Source of the DNA: Pisaster brevispinus
Lineage: Eukaryota; Echinodermata; Asteroidea; Forcipulatida; Asteriidae
Reading direction: 5' to 3'
DNA length: 64,000 nucleotides
Assembly: GCA_023634235.1 (NCBI GenBank)
Contig: JAMKCF010000013.1
Location: 1,302,001-1,366,000 of the forward strand
Shown here: one piece after another, positions 50,301 through 60,929 of the stretch
Layout of the letters: every line of letters starts with the position of its first letter
How positions within the stretch are numbered: the stretch's first letter is position 1
Translations under genes and position numbers: made by a program
Notes under the pieces: generated by a model
Databases searched by the model: none
What the model saw: only the letters and a program-made list of their open reading frames with translations
Told to the model about the DNA's origin: nothing

Positions 50301-53300
50301 GAAGATTGATCACATTTGTCATTATAGGTCAAGTACACTTCGTAGAATAGAATTGAAAGTTATTTGATCAGACTCAAAGCCAACATTTGAACACTATATT
50401 ACATTGGCTAGAGTGAGGTATTCATTATTCAATCGAAAAACATAGGACAGCCGGACTTGTCTAGTCATGAGTTCACTGGCCCAAGACTAAAACTACTGGC
50501 CTCGGGCCTGTGGTCCACAGTAAAATTCCAGCCCTTAGATTGGGGAGGTTAGGGCTAAGCCATCTACTCTCTCAATTTAGAGCATTCAATGCTTCCTTCT
50601 CTTACAGAACTCACCTTTTTGGAGTAAACATTTTGAAGAGCGAATGTGATTGTAGCTACAAGTGCCATTACAAGACCCATGGTGTCAAAGGATGCTTCCG
50701 TTAGCGTTGCAACCATCACTCCGAATATAATAGGGATTAGGGAAACATATATCTACGAAAAACAAAAACAGAAATGAAGACCGGCATTAGGACATCAAAT
50801 TTACTTAAGACACTTGTATTGTATTAAATACCACTTCTGAAGGAAAAGGCAATAAAGGTGACCTTTTTTTGAAAGTGACATCAAGCACTTTACCACTGCC
50901 ACTTTGCCGTGCCTTGGCCAAGTGGTCTAGTTCACCGGACCCAAGCTCTGGTGTTATCAGAAGCACAGTGTGGGTTCGAACCCCGGTCATGACACTGTGC
51001 CCTTGAGCAGGGCACTTAATCATAATTGCTTCATAAAAAGTTGGGAAGGTAGTGCATTCTGCTCTACCAGCCAGGCTCCTAGTGGATGATACCCATGCCT
51101 ACATCCTTACGAACTGTGAAGGGGGTAAACCCTGTTTCAGCCCCAGGAGTAGGCGGCAACGTGCCCTAGGTGGCAATTGATTTGGGTCGATAGCCCAAAT
51201 CAGTAGTATAGCCCTCACCTTGAAGTGGCCTTCTGCGGCCTTGTGATGTTAGGCGATCTCTCATAGTTTTTTTTTTAATAATAAAATAATCCACTAAACG
51301 GCTAAAACATCCTGGGACCGATTTCAGAACTTAAAGCTAAGAATGCTCTTGACTGTGCATCAATCGTTACTGCTGAGCAAAAAGTGATGTGTTGTCACAA
51401 TAGAAATCACTGTAGCAATATTAACAAACCCATCTTTTAATTTAAAATGAGTCTTCAGTGCTTTGTGAAATCGAGCCCTGTTTCTTTAAACAAAAACTTC
51501 CAAATTGTCTCTTACAGTGCTAATAGTAGTACCAGGTAAAGGTTATACAAATATTGTGGTCAAACCATGGATGTAGAAGTTGCTTGTCATATGAAAATAG
51601 CCACCTATGATACAGTAGTAACCCTCCTACTGTCTGACCATTCAATATTACTTTGATTTTCTTTGAACTGGTATTTATTATCTTATCTTATCTTTCTGAA
51701 TAAATTTGCCTGTAAATCAGCATTACATTGGCAAAACCAAATGATGAACCTACCTCTAAGCTTATCAGGAAAAAGTGAAGAGTAAGAGTTACTCAAACAA
51801 CTCATTTTATTAAAAAAGTTAATCTACAGCTTTATGTATGTTGAATATTTAACCAAATCTCAGGTCCCGCTTGTCAGCAAAATCTTGCTATGCAAAGTGT
51901 TACTTACCATAGTTGTTTGCTTTTCTTTTAATACAAGTCTTGACAGCATTACTGTGAATATTGGCATCGTTGCTTTCACTGCAAAATGAAGGTTAAAACA
52001 TTAATCAGTTGCGATGAATTGTGTGACCCTCGATCCTCCTGATGGTCGCAGACAGCTACAGCTAAACCAATTACTTTTCCTACTCCGTAAACCGTTAAAC
52101 TGTTTTTAGATTTAAATTATTTGTTGACCATCAAATCAGACTTTAAAAAAAATCGGGCAATGCATTTTAAGGTATTTTAAAGACATACGTGTTGGAAATG
52201 AGATTTTAAGATCATTTAGGTCGCATGTATGCTATGTCCTAGAGCTTACAGTTACACATAACGTTCTGGTTCTGGTGCCTTACTGCATAATCTCCTCAAA
52301 TGGGATGTCATGCAGGCACTCGTAGCTTGACATACTTGATGCACTAACTATATTTTATACTGAGCCCCCTTAAATAATTGTTTCCATATTAATTTTGGGC
52401 TAACTTGCTTTTGAATGAGTTTAGACTAGGTGCATCATCTACCAAGTACTAGCTAGTTGTGATAATCGAAACCCTCCATCCATCCTCCCGACGGTCTGAA
52501 CCCTCCGAGAGGGTTATGATTATTTTCATCGGGAGGACAGAGGGTTACAATTATCGCAACTAAGAAGGTGTAAGGTGCATCCTGTATATTTGCTGCGGTA
52601 ATTTATCCATTCATATCATAGGCCCCGTTCCCACTGGACCCCGCATTGATCGCGCAATTTGAGAAAAGGGCGATCAGACCCCGCAATTTCTCGAAAAGGG
52701 CGATCAAAGGGCGATCAAGCGTAAGTGGGAACGCGAGGGCGATCAGGATCAGACCCCGCAAATTTGATCCACCTCGGGAGTAGGATTAAAGCGGGATCTG
52801 ATCGCCCTTGTGGATTAATGGGCGATCAAAAGTCTAGTGGGAACGCAAAGGGCGATCAGACCCCGCAATTTGAGGGCGAACATCCGGTACGGTAGGCCCG
52901 AATGGCGCGAAAATGGTGTTCTTTTTTCTTCTATTCCCAGCAAGCACCACGCATTTGGTGACATGAATTGCAAGTAAAGCATAAAGCAGTATTGACGTCA
53001 CGTGACGATACCAACTACACGTTCTGTACAACGCATCCACACTAAGCCCAAACCCACGCTTTAATTTTGGATGCATTGTATTCATACGTGCACGTTCTTT
53101 AAAGATGGCAGCGCCCAGCAATAAACGTCCCATAAATTCGTCAAAAAAAACCTCCCAAAAAGATGAGAAGCGTGGCAAACTATGGTCGGACGAGGAGCTA
53201 GGAGCCACCCCACACTGTGTGGTCGCCATAGATACGTCGACCTGCGTTGGTGAACTTTGAATCCACTTCCGTTCCCAAAAGGGAGATCAATGCGCGATCA

Positions 53301-54701
53301 TACTCTAGTGGGAACGCGACCGCGATTCACGTCTGCGACTAATCCTTTTGCGGGGTCAGGATCTCGTAATTGTGGATCCAGTGGGAACGCGGTCATAGAA
53401 AGTCTGTGGTGAATAAACAATGTGTAATAACACTTGACACTGAGTGATTAATAACAGTTCTTAGATTTATAAATTAGCCCTAACCATGCTAAATGCAACA
53501 ATATGCACCAAATGGTAATAGTTGTTGTGATCTGTTGCATTTGGGAGTCAATTCAGATTTTTAATTTGTTGCATTCAGCAGTGAAGTGACTTCATATAGG
53601 TTTGGGTGCTTCTATTGTATCTGAACAACTTATAATGGGTATTTCAAAATATTTTGTATGGGAAAAGTATTGAGAAGTATGATGTAATATTAGGTAAGAA
53701 TCATAATTCAAATCATATTCAAAAGACTGTATTATAACAGTTAAACATTACACTTATGTGCATACTGTTGCGTTTAGCAGGGCAAACACCATTGCTCAGT
53801 CCTAACACAAACATGCCTGCACAATGCAACAAAATCCCTTGTTGCATTTTGTTGCATTTGGCATGGTTCTCATTTCAACTGTGTTGCATTCTGTTGTATT
53901 TGGCAGGCTTTGTGGAGAGACCCTAATGGGAGTTAGGGTTAAATTAGATATTTAGAAGCAGTAGTTTATGTAAAAAGAAACCACTGACCATGTCAGTGTC
54001 AGGAGAATCAGTGTACATGGTGTACTCCTCCTCACCGAGTGTCAGCCCAAGGCGAGGTTTAATTTCTACCTCCATCAATCATGGACTGACTAGTGGTGAC
54101 TGTGTTCTTTGGTGTTAACTTCAACTTGTTAAAAATGTTATCACCTACTGCTACTCTAGAACTACGAGGTTCGTTATCTTCGTTCCGCTATCGTCTAGCG
54201 GAACGAACCTAATATAATAAGTTCTAGGACTATATTTATAGCCTATTATTAGGGGTAGTTATCACCTATCAATCATGACTTATTATTTATAATAACTGGA
54301 CACTGTAAAATCATGGCATTTATATTACCTGTATGTGCAAACGATACGGATACTTTCAATATACTAAATTCAGCTGATACGGATGCGAAGAATTTGCCAA
54401 ATGCAAGTGGGATGATCAGTTGGTAGAATGTCCTTTTTTCGATAACCACCTCTGCTTCGGGGACATTCCACAACCGCAGTACGGGCGCTAGGAAGACAGC
54501 CACGGCCATCATGTGGCACATCGACACGGTGGCCGGGTACGGGAATTCACCGAATAAATGTTTGTTGATGACGTTTTGTAACAGACTGCTTGTGTACCAC
54601 ATTCCACAAAGGCAGAAGATTCGAAAACCTAAACGGTACATTTCGCTGGAGGTTGTCATGTTGCTGGTTTCGTGGCGGGGCGAATTTTCGCCATCAGCCA
54701 T
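47209..54701 (-). CDS. SLC35E1: SLC35E1-like solute carrier (whole split gene)
   Basis: Six coding exons join in frame to 361 codons, complete from ATG (54701) to TGA (47209-47211). The family is the triose-phosphate/nucleotide-sugar transporter (TPT, SLC35) group, about ten membrane spans, usually in Golgi or ER; the substrate of SLC35E1 is unknown. Matches to the animal protein run the full length: [72 protein letters not shown] and [20 protein letters not shown]. All introns are GT/AG with matching phase. The C-terminal tail is shorter than in vertebrates. Confidence 0.93.
47863..48108 (-). CDS. SLC35E1 exon 5: last membrane spans
   Basis: 246 bp, phase 0, acceptor TTTACAG and donor ATG|GTAGGT. 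It holds [40 protein letters not shown] and [20 protein letters not shown], the most conserved part of the family. Confidence 0.94.
48514..48872 (+). mobile_element. tRNA-Leu-derived SINE
   Basis: The head reads as a tRNA-Leu(CAA)-like sequence: GGCCGAGCGGTTAAGAGC (A box), ACTCAAGCT with CAA at the anticodon, GGGTTCGAGTCCCGGT (B box). The body follows (CTTTCGGATGGGACATTAAT, GTTTCTGGTTCACATA) and ends in an A/T-rich ATATATAAAATAATTATT tail. It lies in an SLC35E1 intron. A free tRNA gene is less likely because body and tail recur elsewhere. Confidence 0.8.
49234..49359 (-). CDS. SLC35E1 exon 4: [12 protein letters not shown] segment
   Basis: 126 bp, phase 0, acceptor TTTCGAAG and donor ATG|GTAAAT. 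It encodes [20 protein letters not shown] then [20 protein letters not shown]. The IHHLRLL motif is characteristic of SLC35E1. Confidence 0.93.
50185..50520. repeat. Dispersed repeat, copy 2
   Basis: Matches 24050-24395. Ends GGGCCTGTGGTCCACAG about 95 bp from SLC35E1 exon 3, in the following intron. Confidence 0.55.
50615..50752 (-). CDS. SLC35E1 exon 3: [16 protein letters not shown] to SKK
   Basis: 138 bp, phase 0. It encodes [40 protein letters not shown] and NVYSKK, corresponding to two membrane spans and the N-x-x-SKK lysine pair seen in TPT-family proteins. Confidence 0.93.
50907..51270 (+). mobile_element. tRNA-Leu-derived SINE, divergent body
   Basis: tRNA head with TTGGCCAAGTGGTCTAGTT, CCCAAGCTCTGG and GGGTTCGAACCCCGGT, followed by CTTGAGCAGGGCACTTAAT. 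The body then differs from the other copies, so this is a different subfamily. Confidence 0.65.
51908..51978 (-). CDS. SLC35E1 exon 2: VKATMPIF segment
   Basis: 71 bp between TTTTGCAG and ATG|GTAAGT. It encodes [20 protein letters not shown] then QTTM. The VKATMPI-x-x-x-LLSR-x-x-x-KEKQ motif is strongly conserved in SLC35E members. Confidence 0.93.
52454..52562. mobile_element. MITE with TAGTTGCGATAATCG ends, short copy
   Basis: 109 bp with ends TAGTTGTGATAATCGAAACC and GGTTACAATTATCGCAACTA and a CATCCTCCCGA/TCGGGAGGA inner stem. A solo, diverged end lies near 52010-52045. Confidence 0.75.
52622..53392. mobile_element. Nonautonomous DNA transposon with TCATAG target duplication
   Basis: Ends are inverted repeats (CCCCGTTCCCACTGGA left, TCCAGTGGGAACGCGG right) and the flanks repeat TCATAG at 52616-52621 and 53393-53398. 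Inside both ends, the motif GGGCGATCA recurs at least six times (about 52670-52860, with variants near 53285), a subterminal array typical of transposase binding sites. It lies in the first intron of SLC35E1. The superfamily is not assigned; a 5-6 bp duplication is unusual among common families. Confidence 0.8.
53105..53260 (+). CDS. Short frame with Myb/SANT-like start inside the transposon
   Basis: 51 residues beginning [15 protein letters not shown] and reaching [11 protein letters not shown], which resembles the first helix of Myb/SANT-type DNA-binding domains found in host factors and in Harbinger-type transposons. It stops soon after, so it would be at best a truncated first exon. The opposite strand is also open for 131 codons but is unrecognised. 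Coding status is doubtful. Confidence 0.25.
   Translation: MAAPSNKRPINSSKKTSQKDEKRGKLWSDEELGATPHCVVAIDTSTCVGEL
54154..54229. repeat. Nested hairpin in SLC35E1 intron 1
   Basis: The right side TAGCGGAACGAACCT is the complement of the left AGGTTCGTT...CCGCTA, with a 9-bp extra ATCTTCGTT on the left. Outer TCTAGAACT and AGTTCTAG pair as well. It lies 100 bp downstream of the exon 1 donor. Confidence 0.75.
54329..54701 (-). CDS. SLC35E1 exon 1: start and first three membrane spans
   Basis: 373 bp from ATG 54701 to donor CAG|GTAATA. The hydrophilic start ([15 protein letters not shown]) leads into [42 protein letters not shown] and [20 protein letters not shown], matching the conserved N-terminal half of SLC35E1. 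Two upstream ATGs lie within 36 bp of this start. Confidence 0.93.
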
Positions 54702-54737
54702 CTCTTTCCATGCACTACACTAGTCATTAGTTGCCAT
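54694..54737 (-). promoter_or_regulatory. Two upstream ATG frames before the SLC35E1 start
   Basis: In the 36 bases before the main ATG there is a 6-codon frame including stop (ATG at 54737, MATND, in the strong context AAAATGG) and a second one (ATG at 54711, MERDG) that overlaps the main start out of frame. If the transcript begins upstream of 54737, both would lower initiation at the main ATG. Confidence 0.55.
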
Positions 54738-55728
54738 TTTCCTTTCGTTTCGCCGGGTTGAACGTGTACTGTGTACACAACATAAGTACCACACATTACA
54801 CGTATTGGATCCACGTCCTGTCTCGTCAACAGAGGTCGCTGTTTCCAAAATAATGGACTTCAGGGTGCATCACACTAATCAATAAACTCACAAAGTAACC
54901 AATGCTATTTAATGCTAAATATTCAAAAATACTCAAACAAATTTTGAAAGTCTCTCAGACTCTTGAAAACCAATCAGATATATTTTTATACAACTAAACT
55001 TCAGATTTCTTTACAAATTTTAGTCGGTCAGCGGTTTGGAATTTTTGCTAATTACCCTAGAAAAAGAACCCACCCCCATTGTGCTTTTTCCTAAACCGAC
55101 TCGCTGCCAGTTTCCATGAGGCATTCCTCTCATTCCCAAGCCAAAGAGTACCAACTTTAAAGCCTAAATTTATCAAATCTTCTCAAAAGTTGAAGCACAG
55201 AGCCTCAGGTTGTGATGCATTGTTATAATTACACAATATATTAATTGCATGACTCCCAAAACGTTACCATTCAAAAGATTTTGAGGGCCTACAAAATATG
55301 ATAATCAGCTTGGCCCATGAATTTTTGCCTATTTAGTGTGGTGCACCCTTCATAATCAGGTGGATAAAGTCCTAAATAACAACCTAAGCTAGTGATGAAT
55401 ATTCAGAAATGCTCTCAAAAATAGTAACAAGACTCTCAGTCTGGGTGGGGGGCAGGAACCTCCGGAGCTACGCCCGTCACCAGGGAACAAAACATACCGG
55501 TAGAAGAGGAGTGTTCAGTGTTGATTTCCAAGCAGAAAAGCGGCCATCTTGGGAAGAGATTGGTTCCACACCTTGTGAGCAACATATAGCAAACCAAAAG
55601 TACCCCTAATTGAGAGTCAATCGAGACCCCCCCCCCCACAAAGATACAATAACTCTATGATTACCACTGTTAATGAGTGCGTTTTACATCAAGATCGACG
55701 CTCGGCGGGCGTGCGTCTCGCATAATAG

Positions 55729-55776
55729 ATATAGAATATAATACCCATAGATATAAAATATATTCTATATCTATGA
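55729..55776. repeat. Palindrome ATAGATATAGAATAT...ATATTCTATATCTAT
   Basis: A 48-bp inverted repeat with 15-bp arms that share the ATAGATATAGAATAT core with the palindrome at 17837-17863. Confidence 0.75.
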
Positions 55777-56625
55777 TAATAAATTAATTTAGTCAGTTGA
55801 CAATATTTATATTGACAAAAAAGCTATAGTTGGAGATAAATAAAATATCTTACACACAAGTAGTACTGGGTTTTATGTTACCCATCGTTTGTACTCATGG
55901 GTCATTCATAAACGCTTGAAATGGTATGTACAGTCTGCGCGCTAAACGTAACAAGCACTATGCAGGCATGGGAGTCCGCAAGCAGGAAAAGCCGGTAAGC
56001 GGGCTACAGCCAATTTCAAAACATCCCCCGGTCCGTTTTTCCTTGGTTTACGCTGATTGGTAAAGAACTTGCAAGTGCGAACACAATCCCATCCATGGTT
56101 CATGGACATTTTAGTCAGTCTCTCCTAAGTTTTTGGTTGTTGTTTTTTCTATAAAATATTTTCTAAAGGATGTTTTAAGTGCTCAAAATTGATTCATTAC
56201 ACGTAGAAGATCAAATCGTTTCTCAGATTCAAATGTTTTTGGATGAAAAATTATCCAAACCACATTACTTAGAAAGGGAATCCTTTCTTAAAATAGTTTA
56301 GTAATTTAATAGCATTATACTATCAACAGCTGCAGTGCTTCTCCTCACAAAGTTTTAATGGTCATCAGGTTTTGGAGTATTTACCAGTCTATGACCAGTG
56401 TTGTCACCAGAGCTTTTTTAGAACCGTTTAATTTTACAATTCAGTTGAGCGAAGCGAGGCACTGAGCACTTGCGTGAGGTGTTTAGCAGGAGTCCAGTGG
56501 GTGCAACCCCGGGCGGGGGGGGGGGGGGTAATTAGGGCAGTGCCCCTTTTCAGAAAAAAAATCACACTTTACACCCTAAAAAGTACACAATTATCTTAAG
56601 GGTTCTAGACACTATACTAGGGATT

Positions 56626-56668
56626 TCTATTTATTTATTCATTTATTTATTTATTTATTTATTTTTTT
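56626..56668 (+). repeat. TTTA microsatellite
   Basis: About ten TTTA units followed by T and G homopolymers. Confidence 0.9.
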
Positions 56669-56949
56669 TTTGGGGGGGGGTTAAATCATCACTTTTTTTG
56701 TTACACTGACTTCTAAACCTTACTTTGGTTTCAATTAATTCTTTTTATGTTTTCCCTGTCAGTAGGAAGGCTTTGTTGACTTGTACATATGAAAATAAGA
56801 AGTAACTACAAATACATAAATAGTATACTTGCGGGTACAACCATGTATAAAATCTCTTTTGAGGGAGTGTTGGCTCTAAAAAGAGCCGTTGTGGTCTCGA
56901 CGTTTCGAACAGTATATACTCTGCTTGTCTTCAGGAGAAGACGAGCATA

Positions 56950-57483
56950 ACATAACATAACAATTAAAATTTATAAGGCGCTATTCCATCAAGATCATAG
57001 CGCGCTAGAAAGAAATTAACATGGAAAAAGGTGAGTCTTAGGGACTTTACGAAAAGCAGATAGAGTATTAGATTCCCTAATGGCAATAGGGAGATTGTTC
57101 CAAATCATTGGCCCAGCCACACTGAAAGCTTTTTGACCAAGAACTTTGTTTGCTCGGGGAACATTCAAGCAAGTGATGTCAAGTGTGGACCGAAGAAATC
57201 GTGGTGGAGTGTGATGTGACAGTAAAGTGGTAATATAATGAGGTGTAGTTTTGTTAAAGCATTTAAAAACGAGAAGAGCAATCTTAAAATGGATTCGTTC
57301 TCTAATTGGTAGCCAATGAAGTTCCCTAAGTGATGGGGTAATATGTTCTCTCAAGGGTGTGGAACATATAGCAGTGTAGTCACTACACTGTCTATGAGAC
57401 CATGCCACGACCATGGAGGAAGGACATGGAACAAGAGCAAGCATTACCCACCTTAATGATCCAGACATAATATAAATAAACAT
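56950..57483 (-). mobile_element. Non-LTR retrotransposon 3' end (reverse transcriptase C-terminus)
   Basis: An open 155-residue frame carries the C-terminal end of a LINE polyprotein: LRELHWLPIRERIHFKIALL, then VFKCFN, then AFSVAGPMIWNNLPIAIRES and NTLSAFRKVPKTHLF. This block is typical of CR1/L2-like elements. Downstream on the minus strand there is a short 3' tail with the GGCGCTAT motif and simple CATAA repeats. The catalytic domain is absent, so this is a 5'-truncated copy. Confidence 0.8.
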
Positions 57484-57851
57484 GTCTATCTGGCATCTGC
57501 AGGTCTTTAAAAATTAATTTAAAAACTGTATGAAAAAGTGGCGATCGGTTTCAGTATTTTGAAATTATGTATTAAGCATGATAACTTACACAAAACACTG
57601 TGAGAAATCATCAAGGTCGTCGTAGTACATCCATGTAGTACCACCAGATCCCCGTCTACCGCCGTACGAAACACTATTTAGTCCAGTACCCCCTGGTACG
57701 CCCAGTACCCCCTGGTACGCCCAGTAGTACCCCTCTCTAGGCGCCCCCGGGCGCAGGGGCCTAGCACCCTCCGTACAGACCCAAATCGTCCAATCTAGTT
57801 CAATTTCCGCGCCGCACGGCGCCCTCTCAAGTGACCATTATTTTTGTCACA

Positions 57852-58136
57852 ATAGCCCTTTCCATTGTTGATAAACAAACAGCGCTGGTTGGCATGGACC
57901 GCCAAATGTTAGTAAAACATTCAATAGTGATAACAGATGTTTTAACCAAATTCAACATTTTCGGTAAACTTCTAATTAAATAAAATACCTCCCATGATCG
58001 GTTGCTTTGTTTCCAATAAATTCAACAATAATTTTGAATACTTGCGTAACATTGTTACAAACTGTAGTTATCTGTTTTTGTTTTGCATTTATGGGTTCCA
58101 TAGTTTTCCAACCTGGGTTGGCAAAAGAAAGGTCTA
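57852..58136. mobile_element. MITE with AGACCTTTC ends, copy 3
   Basis: About 285 bp bounded by ATAGCCCTTTCCATTG and GGCAAAAGAAAGGTCTA, highly similar to 12245-12552 and in the same orientation, but with a short deletion before its right end. Confidence 0.75.
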
Positions 58137-60929
58137 CGAGGCGGCCGGCTTGTATAATTTTTTTCCCAGGACAGATGAGGTATTTAACATAAATGGGCGT
58201 GTTTTACCTACCTTCGCACGTGTGCACCAAGGAGCAATGAACTAGACTACCCCATGATCTTGTAGGCGTACATGTACTGTACATGTAAATGTTTATACAT
58301 GTATATACATGTACATACATGTACATAAGCTGATACATAAGCTGATACTGCATGCATTGGCTTTTTACACCATACATTGGCTTTTTTAGCCACACTGTTA
58401 TAGGGAAACCCATTCATCCGAGTGACGCAGCCTTGGCAAAATTTTGTTCAAATGAAAACGGGGCCACCTGTAGATATAAATTATGCACGATACATAACTA
58501 TGAATGACTTCATTTTTAGTTTACCAAAATTGTCCATACTGTAAACGAAAATGTAACCTTGGAAACTGGCACACTTGACGGGGATTTGATATACAGTATA
58601 AGTCACTATATCCTACTTCTTGCATTTCCTTGCGTCCTGACACTATTCGATCCTTTCATACAATATCATATCTGAAGTCCCCCAGCTGTCAGTTAAATTT
58701 TCTAAACTCAAGAGGTTAATTTATTCAAGAGGTTCATTTTGTTCGATAAGTTAAGGCATATACGCCTTTTGGGCTTTAAAGTATAAAATGTAAGCTATAG
58801 TTTTGAGCTACATACATGTCCTACTTGGGTCCCCAGATGAATACTAATTAGCCACCCTTGCATAATTCCTCTGTCCACCCAGACCACACACTCCATTCCC
58901 ACGGTTCCCACAAAATGACAATCATTGCGTTCAGTGACCAAAATAATGATAACATATCCTCAGCCCGTGTTGCTCTCTCTGTACATTATGTACTTCTTGT
59001 CGAACCTACGCGCAGACTGATTCCGGTGGAAAACACGCCCATTTTGTGTCTCATCTCTCCTAGGAAAAAAAACTCGTCCGGCTTCGGCTTTGATATATCG
59101 ATCAGTTAGTATCGATCTCCGGAATTTCGGGCTTTATGTGCTCCACTTGCCCTCATTTGACCTTAGTTTTTTAAAAGTAATACTGTCATTTTAATCCCGT
59201 AAGACCAAAACTCGATGCTTGAAAAAAGTGGAAACATATAAAAAGGTTTTCACTTTTTTTCTTTTGACTCGATGACCGATTGAGCATGCATTTTTTTGCA
59301 AATGTTTGTTATTGTGTAGGCCTATGTTGAAAATCTTTACGCTTTACCCTTTTTAAACATTAGTTTATATTCTTTGTGTGTGTGGTCATTTAAACATTAT
59401 TTTTCTTTTCTAAACACTATTTTGCAGTAAGTGGAACATTCCACTCGCAAGTTTTCCCAATCCCTTTTTCCTTTTTTTTCTATTCAACTCATGCATGATT
59501 TGTGTGTTAATGTATTTTTCATGGATCCTCATTGTGTGCATGTTCTAACCAAGGATATACATCATGCATGACGTTAGGGGTGATTGTTATAGTGTTTGTT
59601 CTTGTGATTTTTTTATTTGAAAAGAGGACTTGAGCTCAACCTTGTGGAATCAATCGGCATTTTGACGCATCTTCTTCGTGACGGAATAAACAGCATGTGC
59701 TGATCAGTGGGATAATTTAAAAGTGACCTGTCGTTTGAAGTTTTCTTCTTCAATAGTTGTCAAAATAAAGCGTAATTGGTATAATTATAGAAAATGATAC
59801 TTTACAAATATATGATATTAACACAAATAAATACCAATTAACAGTAGGCCTAATTAGGCTGATACTTAACTTCAACGCGATTTGTTTTCTGCAGCACACA
59901 GATGTATGATAAATAAAATACACACAAAAAAATACTATAAGTAAAACTTTCAAAAATAGCGACCAGCAGTCATCAAGGTGCAATGCAATATCAAAGCCAA
60001 AACAGAACGTGCTACGTGAATAAATGTATGTCATGTTCAAAACCATGAACAAACACTGAAAAAGTTTTTTTCACAATTTCAAAGCTGTCATAAGAATTCA
60101 ATATCTTGCTGCCAAATTCAACATTTAAATGGAAACACTCTATGGCCCAATACTGATATAGTTTTATTCTCCCTACAGCCTCAAGTTGCAGGTCAGCCGG
60201 TCAGTCCAATCCTAAGACGATTTACTTACATCTTGGAGCCAATAACTAAAGCCATGCCAGGATTATTAGAAGCTTTATATCTCCTGAGTCGAGTTCGATT
60301 TCTATCGGGGCAGACAGAGTCTGCTCAGAGTAGTACAACATTGCTTGGATAAAACCCCACAGTTTGCTGATGCACATCTTCTTATGGCACAGGAATGGTT
60401 GTATTCTCGATATAAGATTACAGAGGCTTTAAGCTACACGTTATTGCAAACATGTACAGCTACGGTAATAGTCCTTTGAAATTCGAAATTTCCGGTCTGC
60501 TGCATGCTGAAATCAATAAACTTCATGTGCTTTCAAGCAAATGAAGAGACAGATACAAACCTCAGTTCGGGTGGATCAGGTGACGAATAAACAGCTTATA
60601 AAAACATACCCTCAAAAATATTTTTTAAATGCTGATTTATAACATCATCGTCTTACCCAATAAGACATCTAGAGTGTCATTTTGATGCTGTGACATAAAG
60701 AGGATGAGCCCTCTGCCGCAAAGCAAAACCGGACCATTCAGTTTTATCTAGCAGTGTGCACACGCATCATAGTTTGCATAACTTTGGAGTAGGAGTGACA
60801 TCATGGATCAGATTGCCTTTGAAATATGTGACCTTTCACATCACTCTAAACCAAGTTTATGCAAAGTAAGAATTGTGCTCATACTGCTGGGCAAATTTCA
60901 AGAAAAGTCGGTTAAGCTGCAAACAAAGG
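58137..60929. other. No gene recognised
   Basis: Has TACATGTA-rich stretches near 58255-58330. On the minus strand a good donor (CCAAGAT|GTAAGT) lies at about 60225, preceded by a short open stretch; it could be a 5' exon of an unseen gene but has no supporting similarity. Confidence 0.5.

Larger units (their letters stand above)
54738..56949. other. Upstream region of SLC35E1, no other gene seen
   Basis: The first 100 bases contain the probable 5' untranslated region and promoter of SLC35E1. No TATA box is obvious. The remainder is AT-rich with the palindrome at 55729 and a G run near 56515. Confidence 0.55.

Noticed and set aside
52834..53229. 131-codon open frame on the minus strand
   Set aside because: It lies wholly within the TCATAG-flanked transposon, overlaps its inverted-repeat motifs and resembles no known protein.
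60180..60300. Possible 5' exon on the minus strand with a strong GTAAGT donor
   Set aside because: No similarity or downstream exon was found within the window, so it is left as a note only.
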